From Pyrenula massariospora (Eukaryota; Ascomycota; Eurotiomycetes; Pyrenulales; Pyrenulaceae), in the NCBI GenBank assembly GCA_021030905.1, contig JAGFMI010000008.1, positions 1,240,001 to 1,304,000 of the forward strand: a stretch of DNA of 64,000 nucleotides, read 5' to 3'. Positions within the stretch are counted from its first letter, which is position 1, and the number at the start of each line of letters is the position of its first letter. Under the pieces are notes generated by a model that worked only from the letters and a program-made list of their open reading frames with translations, was not told where the DNA came from and did no database searches. The position numbers and the translations under genes were made by a program. Of the stretch, positions 54,803-64,000 are shown in pieces.

Positions 54803-56075
54803 TTAGAGGAAATAATCGGGAGTTCTCCTGCTGACCATTGGCTCACCAGCCCGCGGACAAGGGTCGAATTGTAAGCTAAAAGATGTCAGCCACGTAGTTT
54901 CTGGACAGGGACATAGAAGGCCTCGGCTTACAAGGTGTACTTCAGCTGCTCATCAATTTCCATAATCGCTGCCTGGTTTCCGCACCGGTAGCAGTAGTTA
55001 GGAGCACTGAAGATTGTCACAACATTCCGATCTTGACTCCAGTTATATCCCTCCATGACCAACTGATGTGCTCTTGCCACTAGTGTTAACCCGTTGTTAT
55101 GATTGAACGCCTCGCTAATATCCTGCCCGAAAGTATAGCCTGCACCTCGAGGGCTAATTCCCCATCCACATCTGTCGTCAGGATCACTCCATAAGAGGTC
55201 ACACATCGGCCCTTCATGAGGAACTTCTTGAATGCGGTCCAAACTCCGAATGTTGTCAAGGGTGTCAATGGAAGGAGAGAGGCCACCATGAAGGCAGAAG
55301 ATTTGGTTGTCAATGAGGGCGGTAAGAGGGAGGAAATCAAAAAGATCGGTAAAGTATTTCCACACGTTGGCATTGCCATATTTTCGGAGGCACTCGTCAT
55401 AGAAGCCATAGACTTGGGTGATTTGCCGAGATTCATGGTTGCCGCGAAGGATAGTAATACGCTGAGGATATCGAATTTTGAGGGCGACGAGGAGGGTTAC
55501 GGTTTCGACGCTGTAATAACCGCGATCGACATAATCACCTGAACGACAAAAGTTAGTCATATTTTGACGGATAAAATGCAGCTTAGAGCTCTAACGTACC
55601 CATGAACAAATAGTTGGTATCTGGATTAGGCCCGCCAATTCGGAACAGCTCCATCAAGTCGTGGAATTGTCCATGGATGTCGCCGCAAACTGTGACAGGG
55701 CATTTCTAAGACTCATGGTAAGCTTTGCGAATCGTTCATGAATACGAATGAGTGAAAGTACCACTGGCTGTACATTCGACTCGTCCTGTAGCACTTCTCG
55801 TGCCTGTAGTTATGCTCTATTAGCCGTATCCTTCAATTGATTCGAATTTATCATTTGCTGGAACTGACCCGATCGCAAAGCCTTGAAACATCATTTTCTG
55901 AAAGCTGCTTGCAATTCATGAGGTTTTCGATCCACCCATCTAGTGTAGGTATCGCTCCTGGATCGGTCCCAGGCGACAGTCGATGTGGCTCTGGTTGTTT
56001 TGCGGATATGTCGACATCCATCTTAGAATCCATAATTGAAGTCAACCTCCCAAGCTCTGACGGTGGTAATTCCAT
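54803..56075 (-). CDS. pphA: Protein phosphatase 2A catalytic subunit
   Basis: Exons in transcription order 55869..56075, 55762..55803 (42 nt), 55600..55705, 54932..55538 and 54803..54875 give 344 aa. Exon 1 ends at a less common GTCAGT donor; the others are GTACTT, GTACGT and GTAAGC. Phosphatase motifs are intact: [80 protein letters not shown], and the C-terminal TPDYFL, whose terminal leucine is methylated in PP2A and sets B-subunit choice. The first 35 residues ([11 protein letters not shown]...) are an N-terminal extension like those of fungal PP2A, compared with the 309-aa animal protein. Expected partners are the A scaffold and B regulatory subunits. Confidence 0.93.
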
Positions 56076-56593
56076 GATAGCGGTAATGAGGAAAGGGCGG
56101 TTTAAGAAAGGGATGAAGCTGTTTGAAGCTTAGGTGGTAGGATGCGAGGAAGGCAACCTCGTCCGTTAAGGCTCTATTAGCAGATCGTGGGACCGTGTGC
56201 TCTGGCGGGGGAAATGACAGTATCGTCGAGATATTGACTCTTCTCAGTTTGATCTGCTTGTGACAAGGGTACGTTCAACAACAGAGCTTTGTGGGGAAGA
56301 AGGGTTGACAGGAGCTCGCCCAGCAATAATGCCAAGCATCGTCACTAACAAAGTTGTTCAGGCGTGAGATGACAGCACGTTGAAACACTATCAATAGCAT
56401 TGTTCCTGTTCACATTCCACGGTCTAGTTTTCTATAAACAGGCGGGTATTTGTTACAGTTTCTCTCGCTAAATTCCTGGATGGCGAATCACTGCAAGCAT
56501 AGCCATCAGAATAGGACAGACGCCTCCCATGCAGCGCTCATTCTTCATGTCCTTGTTAGTCATCGGTCTCATACTGCCCCTAATAACACATAT
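56076..56593. other. Intergenic stretch
   Basis: About 520 bp between same-strand genes: promoter of the PP2A gene and 3' flank of the PI31-like gene. Nothing recognised. Confidence 0.35.
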
Positions 56594-57751
56594 CTAGATG
56601 AAATCTCCAGATCCAAAGCCACCAAATGGGTTCCCTCCGCCTCCTCCCCGAGGTCCACCCGGAAATCTCGGGCCTCCCCTAATATTTGGCGGTCCGTCTC
56701 CTGGGCCTATCGGATCGTAGCGTGCTCCAGGCGGCGCTCGAGGATCGTAGCCTCCCTGACCTTGGCCGCCGCCGAAGAGCGGGTCATCGAAGGTAGGATG
56801 CATTCCTCCGCCCGGTCCGCCGATACCGCCATGAGGCCCTATTCGAAGAGGATCATACGGACCAAGACCGGGAGGGTATAGATCACGTTCTCCAATGTTC
56901 AGAGGACGCCGTTCGCCAGGACCAGGCATACCTCGAGGTGGCCGGTTCATCTCATATTCGTCTTCGAAGTCTGGAGGAGGGAAATCGCCGGGAGGGATAG
57001 GTCTTCGTGGAGGTGCGGCAAGCGGGTCGTCGAATGGATGTGGTCTCGCTGGCTCAGGATATCGGCCACCCGTCTCTGGTCTGTGGGGTGGTAAAGGTGG
57101 CTCGTCCTCTCTACGTCTTGGTCTCGATGTCTCCGCATCATCTTGGTAGCCGGCCTTCTGCAGTCCTGGTGCAATCTTTTGTATGATGTTGATCTTGAAA
57201 AGCGAGCTGAGATCTTCGAGCCTACCAGGAGAGACAAATACTCCACGTAAGCTTTCTATATTTGCAGTATCCGCTTTGACTTCTTTAAGAGAACCCTCAG
57301 AGATGAAGTCTTCCACCTTGAATTCGAAAGAGGCTGTCTTGTCGTCACCCAGTCCTACTGCAAGGATGACAGCTTTTGATCCCAATCGGCTGACTTTGAC
57401 GAGGTATTCCAGGGCGGACTGTGAATGCGCGTATCGGAATTCGGAAGTCGAATGCTGATTCCATTCTTGAGGGAGTTGAGGTGAGCCTTCTGCGTCCGTT
57501 TGAGGTTCTACCAATTGTAAGTCTAGTTCTTGAAGCATGTCTTGTCCACGCTTACCGATTTTGTGATCCTCTCCGAGACCCTTCAAACGGAATCCTACTG
57601 CAATCATACATGCGTGAGCAAAGAGACCAGCAGCTGAATATCTGTCCTTCAAAAGTGGTGTCTCCCTGTCTCTTGACTGTGGAAGGCTCCTAACCATGAT
57701 CTGCAGTAGCGATTGCGCGCCGAGGGCACGGTCCGTGTTCGTAGATGCCAT
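56594..57751 (-). CDS. PI31-like proteasome regulator
   Basis: Single exon, 385 aa. The N-terminal globular part (about 1-190) reads like the PI31 FP-type domain: YSAAGLFAHACMIAVGFRLKGLGED, FRYAHSQSALEYLVKVSRLGSKAVILAVGL, VFVSPGRLEDLSSLFKINIIQKIAPGLQ. The C-terminal half is disordered and Pro/Gly/Arg-rich, with the family's signatures DPLFGGGQGQGGYDPRAPPGARYDPIGP and NPFGGFGSGDFI. PI31 (PSMF1; Fub1 in yeast) binds the 20S proteasome and modulates its activity or transport between compartments. The closest yeast protein is Fub1, so the functional name is tentative. Confidence 0.85.
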   Translation of the reverse strand: MASTNTDRALGAQSLLQIMVRSLPQSRDRETPLLKDRYSAAGLFAHACMIAVGFRLKGLGEDHKIGKRGQDMLQELDLQLVEPQTDAEGSPQLPQEWNQHSTSEFRYAHSQSALEYLVKVSRLGSKAVILAVGLGDDKTASFEFKVEDFISEGSLKEVKADTANIESLRGVFVSPGRLEDLSSLFKINIIQKIAPGLQKAGYQDDAETSRPRRREDEPPLPPHRPETGGRYPEPARPHPFDDPLAAPPRRPIPPGDFPPPDFEDEYEMNRPPRGMPGPGERRPLNIGERDLYPPGLGPYDPLRIGPHGGIGGPGGGMHPTFDDPLFGGGQGQGGYDPRAPPGARYDPIGPGDGPPNIRGGPRFPGGPRGGGGGNPFGGFGSGDFI

Positions 57752-58151
57752 ATTTTAAGCAGTCTTTAGATCTCGTGTTTTCTGTAAAGGGATGGCAAGA
57801 AGGAGAATGAAAATTCTGTTCAAGGCTCATAATTATGGGGGAGATAGGGTAGAGGGCCCTCAGGCACTACGAGCGATGACGCCAAAACGTATGCCTGAAT
57901 GTGTGGGGGTGGGGACTTGTTTCTCCGGAGTGCACGGTCCAGGAGTTCCTAGGCGTGGCTTCCTCCCGGAAATGAGTATCGACAATATCCAAGGCGTCCA
58001 AAACCATGAAACAAGTGCAGCAGAGATAGATCAGGATATTATGTCGCTCATTGTCTAAGTCGTTGGAACCATGGTTCAGATATTGGAATTTATTACATAA
58101 TACACCCCGTTGTGTCGTTTCTCGGGTTGATTTCCGAGATCTAGTGTACAC
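57752..58151. other. Intergenic stretch
   Basis: Exactly 400 bp between the PI31-like gene start and the 3' end of the glycosidase. No gene seen. Confidence 0.35.
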
Positions 58152-61100
58152 TCAGGCGGTAATAAGCACGTTAGTATAGGGAATTACTCTTACGGGTCCC
58201 CGAAGACCATATTGAGCTGTCTGTGGTGCTGGCTGACCGACCGCTGCTGGACCTGTCCCCGAAGTCTCCAACTTGTTCCAAATGGTGCTCAACACGTTGC
58301 CTAGCGGCGTTGCAACTACCGCTTCTAACCTATTTGTCCCATTCACTAGATAGCCTCCAGCGTCGATCTTAGCAGCTGAGACGTCAAGCGGTGGAAGAGT
58401 ACGCCCATTCAGGCTGACGCGGAGGGTATGGTAGATTGAGCCAAAGTCCAGGTATGCACCGGAGATAGACGTAGAGAAAGATCCGGCTGGAGGCCAGAGA
58501 AAGGTGGTAAAGTAAAAGCCGCGTCCTGAAACACTTTGGAGGCCAGTGATCGATGACCAGGGGGCAAGGTCGATAAGAGAATGGGTTGTATTGAATTTTG
58601 TGGACCCAGTTTCAATATCATACAGGTTTGAAGGAGGATCCCAATGTTCAACCGTGAGAGACCAATTTGTCAAGGTAATAGATGGGCTTGTGCATGGAGA
58701 TACGGCTTGCTGCTGGCCTGCGGAGGTGGTATAGCTGTGTTGGGATGAGCCGGGGCCTGACTGGAGGACAAGGCTCTCGTTTTGTTGGCTTCTCCTTACC
58801 CCAAGGATCCCATCTGATACAGTTGCTATGTGAGCAGAAGAAAATGAGTCAGAATGAGGTGGAGCCGGTAGGAAGGCGACGATGGTAGATTGATTACCCG
58901 CCAGTCTGAAAGGAATTATTGTCGATGTATTCGATTGCGTATAAGTGAGGATCGGAGTCTGCGTTCCCGTCCACGCGTCAAAGTCGTAAGGTATACCTGT
59001 TGACATAAACTCGATGCTGCCATCGGAGCTTCCTTCTCCAGGCGGCGAGTAAGGCGCGTCATTGTATACGTACACATATTCTATGTTGGTGTCCGGGTCG
59101 AAGCGCCAATACGTAAACCACGAGGCATTTGTTGAAAGCCGTGTTGCAGGTATAATGCCAAGTGAAGCAACGATAGACGATAGACCGCTATAAGTGCTAG
59201 TAACGTGAACATTTGAAAGGGATGTCAGGCGTTCTAACGTCTGATTAGCCTTTTGAAGATCCCCTGCAGAATTTGTGCCTAGATAGGATGAAGGTAAGCC
59301 ACCAGAGAAGATAATAGGTAGTCCTGCGTCCGCAAAGTCTCCCAATTTGCTAACTCCCTCGATTGTCAGGGAATCATTCGCTCTGACAATTAAAGCCTTG
59401 AAAGCTTGAGCATCAGGGGCGAGAACACCACTCCGAACAACGGCTGATTGCAGATTGAAATTATCCGGGCTTAGATACTCGTAAGAAAAACCGATCCGTT
59501 CCAGGTCGTCTGGTTGATACGTCCTAGCTTGTATATGTCCCGGATAGACTGATATCTTCTGCCAGAAAGCGAGGTCCATCTTAGGAACTCCAGACTGCCA
59601 GACGAAATTATTGCGCGCTACGAAATCCAATTGGTCTTTATAAAAGTCCCAGGCTGGCTCATGCTGGCCATGCATTGCTGAATACTGGTAGTCGAAGGTC
59701 GTGAAGACTGGCCAAGTTGTGTTTCCATAGTTTCCTGAATAAGGAAGTCCATGGAAGACGAATTGATTGACGGAGCCTGCGAATGATCGCTTCACGTGCC
59801 ACATCAACTCGGGTAGAGTTTGAATATAGGCCTCTCCGCGGACTGCGCCGCATTCAGAAGAGACAACGGGCCGTCCTGCCAAATTCGCTGGTCCTGCATA
59901 TTGACGGTAACCGTCAATCAAATCACTAAAGTCAAGTGACTCGCATTCAGGGACGTCGACTGTCGGGATATTTGCAAGCTCGTTGAGGGTTAGTATAGAC
60001 CTAGAACAGAAATTACATGCTTACCATGTCCATTGGTAGATTGTACGAGATTTGAGATGAGAATTCAAGATTGAGATAATCCCTCGTCCAAGAGTTGAGC
60101 GCTGCGAGATAGCTTTGGTATTGAGTGGCAAGCTGTCCAGTCAGTATTACACTTATAGCCGTATAAGCGCTGAAAAGGTATCAGACTGCTTACCGTGTCT
60201 CTGTAGTCCGCAATGTGGCTGTTTCCATTATCTGGGGCGTCGGTGACATACCAAATAGGTGGATTTGATTGTTTGTAGTGCCCATTTCTATGGAATAAAA
60301 TCGGAAGCCACCTTGCTATCGAATAGCCGTGGTCCGCTGCAAACAGACTTGAGAAATTTCTCGTCCAGTACACATTCGCTTCTATTTCCACGCTATCCTC
60401 CCAGCTGTACTTTCCAACATTCTCCACCAGTTCGCGCACGCCATTCGTCAAAATCGACTGTTCCCAGAAATTTGTCATTATGCGAGCACCAAGGGTAGAG
60501 AAATGGTCGACTGCCCATGATCCATTTTGTGCAAGTGTTTGGGCAGTGGTCTGGGGCCCACCCAGATCTTTCGGTCCATCTTGTGCCCTGAAGTCGGAAG
60601 AGATAAGATAGATTGCAAAGATGGCGTAGTTCAATCCGGTCGCGTTGGATGGGAAATTGACGGAGAAGCTGCCATCCTGGCCGACTTGATTCGTAACATC
60701 TGTCAAACTTGAATCCGCAAGGGTGAGCTGAGTCCGTGTGGCGGCTATATCTCCAGGAAGACCGGGAGCTGCACCCGTCAAGCGTTGTGAACCAGTGACT
60801 AGTCCAGTGACAGCGGTCTCCAGTTTTCCTGTTCCCCAGCCTGGCAGAACTCCATCAAAAGAGTCACCAATGGGTACTGACACATTGAACGCAGCAATGT
60901 CCCACATTAGCCCATCAGACCCTTCTTCGGCGGGCACTCCGGTCCCTTGATTCGGCCCAAAAGAGAAATCCATTACCAGACCTTCGTCCTGGATGGCTTG
61001 GGCAAAATTCTGAAAAGTATCGTCTGTAGATCAAAGGTCAGATATTAATGTTAACGTAGGTGTGATACTGAGTCATACGCCACGCTTCAGTGCCGAATCC

Positions 61101-61472
61101 ATATGTAGCCCACGAAACTGGGGCCGCGGTTCCCCTACCAGCTCCATTTGAAGGAGGGCCGCCGTAGAGGTAGTAGCCTAAGAGTTCGAGCCCTCCAGCG
61201 CCTGCTTGTCCCGCTGCGCGAACATCTTTCTTAACGATGTACGGATCTACTGACGCGTCTGGGATCCAGTATCTGAACTTTGGGCGGACACTAACTGATG
61301 GGTTTGCAAAGGTCCCCGGATCAGCAGACGTAATGATCGAGGAATCTCTGAGGCTATTGGGAGATGTGGGATGACCTTTAGTAAGAACTATCAATGCAAA
61401 GAACACAATGACTCGAAACTTCGTTACATGTTAACAAATCGAATATTCCATATGTTGTGAGCTACTTACCAT
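58152..61472 (-). CDS. Large secreted glycosidase, GH106 alpha-L-rhamnosidase-like
   Basis: Exons in transcription order 61470..61472 (the ATG alone), 61079..61418, 60194..61023, 60025..60132 and 58152..59978 give 1035 aa. The ATG is followed directly by a GTAAGT donor; splicing to the CGAAG acceptor creates the signal peptide MFRVIVFFALIVLTKG. GH106-like landmarks are FRYWIPDASVDPYIV (about 40-54), GGLELLGYYLYGG, MDFSFGPNQGTGVP, a central YLPILFHRNGHYK-type region with several Asn-glycosylation sites, NLPMDMLANIPTVDVPECESL, and SGRPVVSSECGA. The C-terminal 200 residues are a beta-sandwich-like region with galactose-binding-type sequence (RVSLNGRTLPPLD...GTNRLEAVVATPLGN). Expected substrate: rhamnose-containing glycans such as pectin side chains. 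Assignment to GH106 rather than another large-glycosidase group is from memory and not certain. Confidence 0.72.
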
Positions 61473-62713
61473 AGCTGCGATTATGAAAGAGATTCGTATG
61501 ACAGGCTCATGTTGCGGCTCACTTGGAGCAGATCCGGACTTGAATGCCCTCGATCTTATGTTAAGTTAGAAAATCAATGGCTCGAAGGGCGGTCCCGTAG
61601 AATCTGGAGGTCTCCCTCTCCCTCGACCGAGCTGTCGAAATGAGGCCATGGTTGCTCCAAAGCCATCGGTTGATCATCAGGCCGCGGCTATTGAAAAGCC
61701 GTAGGCATACATTAGTGACGGTTCCTGCTCTGGGTACCTCCTATTTTGAGCCAGGAGGATGACGAGCGGCCTTGGGGTAGCGAAAGCTGGAAATTGTGCC
61801 TGAATGCCGCAAGATCTTGTCTTTCGAAGGCTTGAAGCCCAAAGAGGCATGAGAGCAGTCGTGCGGGGAAAAGCTGGGGAAGGAGGAAGAAGCTTGTCCG
61901 CGATTCCGGGGGATCGTCGCCCCGAGGATGAGGGCGCTCGAAAAGAGACGAGAGGAGAGGTTCCTCTTCAGACGCAGGCTGCTCAGAGAATCCAAAATTG
62001 GTCATTCGCGGCCCTGCAAGTGGACGACTTCAATGGTTCAGCTGCAGGGCGTTGTCGCCAAGGCTGAATAGGGCTCCTTTTGGCTGCAACGGCCCGCTAA
62101 GCGAGCAGCCTCTCTCTCCAAACCTCCACTTCCTCCACCGCAGAACAGCTCGGCCTCCTTGAGAATGCCGATATCAGTGTCAAAAGGACCATTCTCCCAT
62201 TTTTCACATTCATGTGGAGATACGTCAACTTCTCTATTCAACACGTTTGGTCTCTCGAAACGAGCGCCTTCGATTAGGACGACGCCCTCCACAACCCCCA
62301 AAATATTTTCGCCCCAGCCTTACTGTGATTACGATCAGAGGCCTGTCACCTTCACTGAAAACTTTTCCGCATCTGGAATGCCCTCAAATGCTATTTTCTC
62401 ACTTCATAGGTTTGTGGATCGTGATAAATTGATGATGACCCGGCCGACAAGAAAGCTTTACACGTGAGAGTATGATTCAGCTTTAATCTTGATCTCTCTT
62501 AGGTTGACATTCGGGTTCGCTTACCTTGCTTCAACTTTTATAACCAGTCGTATTTCTCTTTTTCATTGTCTGAAAAATCCTCCTCTTCTGCTTCGTCATT
62601 GTTTCTCTTGTCCGACAGCTACAGCTTGAGACCCCGCCTTGTGGCACCGCCGCGCCATCATTAAATCTGATCCCAATCGACATTATCCCTTTCATCTGTC
62701 ATCATCAAGCACA
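61473..62713. promoter_or_regulatory. Long divergent intergenic region
   Basis: About 1.24 kb separates the divergent glycosidase and cupin genes. Short open frames on both strands (for example 61804-62067) lack features. A pyrimidine-rich tract runs from about 62540 to 62620 before the cupin start, consistent with a fungal promoter/leader. Confidence 0.4.
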
Positions 62714-63292
62714 ATGACCTTTATCGAACCGCGCAAAGACGACCTGTCCGTCGCCTTCCCCAAGGGCGGCACAGTCTACTTCACTGTCGATAACCCACCA
62801 AAGCCTCACCCCAATGACATCCAATCCAACTACCTTGTCCGCCTCATCTCCCCGGTAGGCAACGTCTTCTATGTCCCGCCGCACTGGCACTTGCAGACCA
62901 CCGAGTTCTTCCGCGTCCTTGCAGGCGTCGCCTATGTGACCATCGATGGTACGAAGCATACCGTCACTCCGGAGTCTGGGGAACTCAAGATTCCCGCTGG
63001 GAGTGTGCATAGTATTGTTGTACCGGAAGATCAACATGTTGAGCTTATGGAGAGAGTGGACACAGATCCGTTGAAGAAGGCGAGGTTCTTGCACAGATTG
63101 CTGAATAATGATGGGAGGGGACCGGAAGCGGCGCCTGTGAAGGGGCTAGAGGCTCTGACGATATTCTATCAGAATGGAGATGACTACCCTTCCACGGGGG
63201 TGAGGTTGATCGATAAAGCGATGGTCTACATTGGGGGCGGGTGCATTGGGACTTGGCTAGGATATGGAAAAGGAAAGCCGCAAAAGGCTTAA
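62714..63292 (+). CDS. Cupin-fold protein
   Basis: Single exon, 192 aa from the ATG at 62714. Cupin motif 1 is PPHWHLQTTEFFRVLAG, with ligands His 57, His 59 and Glu 64. Motif 2 is LKIPAGSVHSI, with His 99. The four metal ligands are all present, so a mononuclear Fe, Mn or Ni site is likely. Proteins of this size and form are often annotated as quercetin dioxygenase-like or RmlC-type cupins; neither substrate nor reaction can be read here. The C-terminus (about 160-185) is moderately hydrophobic and Gly-rich. An isomerase or storage role is also possible for this fold. Confidence 0.83.
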   Translation: MTFIEPRKDDLSVAFPKGGTVYFTVDNPPKPHPNDIQSNYLVRLISPVGNVFYVPPHWHLQTTEFFRVLAGVAYVTIDGTKHTVTPESGELKIPAGSVHSIVVPEDQHVELMERVDTDPLKKARFLHRLLNNDGRGPEAAPVKGLEALTIFYQNGDDYPSTGVRLIDKAMVYIGGGCIGTWLGYGKGKPQKA

Positions 63293-63518
63293 AGAATGGT
63301 AATGGTTCCGCGTGCTGTGATATTTTGAATGCATTAGTTTTGAGTCAGTGTGATTTTTTTTGTCCATGGGTGATGAAGGCTACGAATTGTTCTCATAATA
63401 GGCTGTTAAAGCAAGTTTTCATTACTATTTCGGGAATCTTTTGTTCATGTCAAGCCAACGCTTCATGTAAATTTCTTGAAGAGGTCCCGCTCTAAGTTAC
63501 TTTTCAAGTAACAACTCA

Positions 63519-64000
63519 TCACCGTTTCTCAAACTGATAGCTCTCGACCTTCTCCCAACTCCTCGGCCACCATCTCAGCTCTTTCAACTGCCCATCGCTC
63601 CCATCCTTATGCTCGCGTTTGACCGTCATGCGAAATTCCTGATCCCACTGATCTGCAACAAAAAAATAGCTGAAATCATTCATCACTACATCGCCTTCCT
63701 GAACGCCCGCCTCGGCCGCCCTTGACCGCAGATCCAGACCCTCCACTATCCGTGGCTTCTTCGTCAGGCAATCCTCGGAAAACCCTAGGTTGAACTCTTC
63801 TTGATTCTGCCGCTTCAGCACCCATATATTGTCAGATAGGATGGCATCGAGGACAGTTTCCGGGAGCACAATCAGCTCCGCCCCCGACACCTGCTGGTAC
63901 TCCTCGACGGCTTTCTGCCCGAGCTCGTCGACAACCATGTCCAACCAAACTTTAATGCCGTGTGGCTCCTCACGCCGCCGGAGGTCAAGTATTTTCATGA
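63519..64000 (-). CDS. PDZ-containing C-terminal part of a protein (probably M61 glycyl aminopeptidase type)
   Basis: A minus-strand frame ends at a stop at 63519 and runs to the window edge; an in-frame ATG at 63998 is probably internal. The visible 159 residues contain LGFSEDCLTKKPRIVEGLDLRSRAAEAGVQEGDVVMN at about 71-107, which is a PDZ carboxylate-binding loop and core (G-L...S-R-A-A-E-A-G-x-x-x-G-D). The order (helical segment, then C-terminal PDZ) resembles M61 glycyl aminopeptidases, whose zinc HExxH peptidase domain would lie upstream and is not in the window. The subfamily is therefore an inference. Confidence 0.6.
   Translation of the reverse strand, partial: MKILDLRRREEPHGIKVWLDMVVDELGQKAVEEYQQVSGAELIVLPETVLDAILSDNIWVLKRQNQEEFNLGFSEDCLTKKPRIVEGLDLRSRAAEAGVQEGDVVMNDFSYFFVADQWDQEFRMTVKREHKDGSDGQLKELRWWPRSWEKVESYQFEKR

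Noticed and set aside
1-64000. CRISPR arrays, rRNA genes, intact mobile elements or virus-like elements
   Set aside because: None recognised. The only repeat-associated structure is the 17.9-19.7 kb block, whose repeat family I cannot name.

Overview
The window is nuclear DNA from a filamentous ascomycete (Pezizomycotina; class not resolved). Genes lie on both strands. Most are interrupted by introns of about 45-80 nt with GTAAGT/GTATGT/GTACGT-type donors and CTAAC/CTGAC-type branch sites. The content is typical of moulds: a HET-domain gene, a STAND-like/ankyrin gene, a fungal rhodopsin-domain membrane protein, secreted glycosidases and small secreted cysteine-rich proteins. I derived all exon boundaries by eye, from reading frame, splice consensus and remembered family sequence. 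No database search was run.

Layout. 1-7.2 kb: edge of a PflX-like radical-SAM gene (-), a TMEM19/DUF92 membrane protein (+), a secreted cysteine-rich protein (-) and two uncharacterised helical-repeat-like proteins (-). 8.3-14.9 kb: ergothioneine synthase Egt1 (8 exons), a zinc-finger protein, the HORMA protein Rev7/Mad2B (-) and a possible 65-codon gene. 15.8-19.9 kb: a small single-pass membrane protein, a small hypothetical protein, then a gene-poor block holding a decayed fragment of a cytosolic prolyl-tRNA synthetase between two copies of a ~63-bp imperfect direct repeat. 20-26 kb: importin-9/Kap114, a small secreted protein locus with two candidate first exons, and a small mitochondrial protein. 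26.7-31 kb: GH79 glycosidase and a signal-peptide-bearing agmatinase (7 exons, one of 15 nt). 31.7-38.9 kb: MATE transporter, UV-damage endonuclease Uve1 and a HET-domain protein. 39.4-44.8 kb: two zinc alcohol dehydrogenases and a MARVEL-type membrane protein. 45.6-54 kb: weak small genes, the STAND-like/ankyrin protein and the rhodopsin-domain protein. 54.8-64 kb: PP2A catalytic subunit, PI31-like proteasome regulator, a large secreted GH106-like glycosidase, a cupin protein and the 3' end of a PDZ-containing, probably M61-type, protein.

The genes do not form an obvious biosynthetic cluster. Most are conserved housekeeping genes (Egt1, Rev7, Kap114, Uve1, PP2A, PI31) interspersed with accessory genes for secretion (GH79, GH106, two small secreted loci, agmatinase) and allorecognition-type genes (HET, STAND-like/ankyrin). 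The most unusual items are the alternative-first-exon small secreted locus at 23.9-24.7 kb, the repeat-bracketed synthetase pseudogene at 17.9-19.7 kb, and a stop codon that an in-frame 66-nt intron would remove at 3.6 kb.
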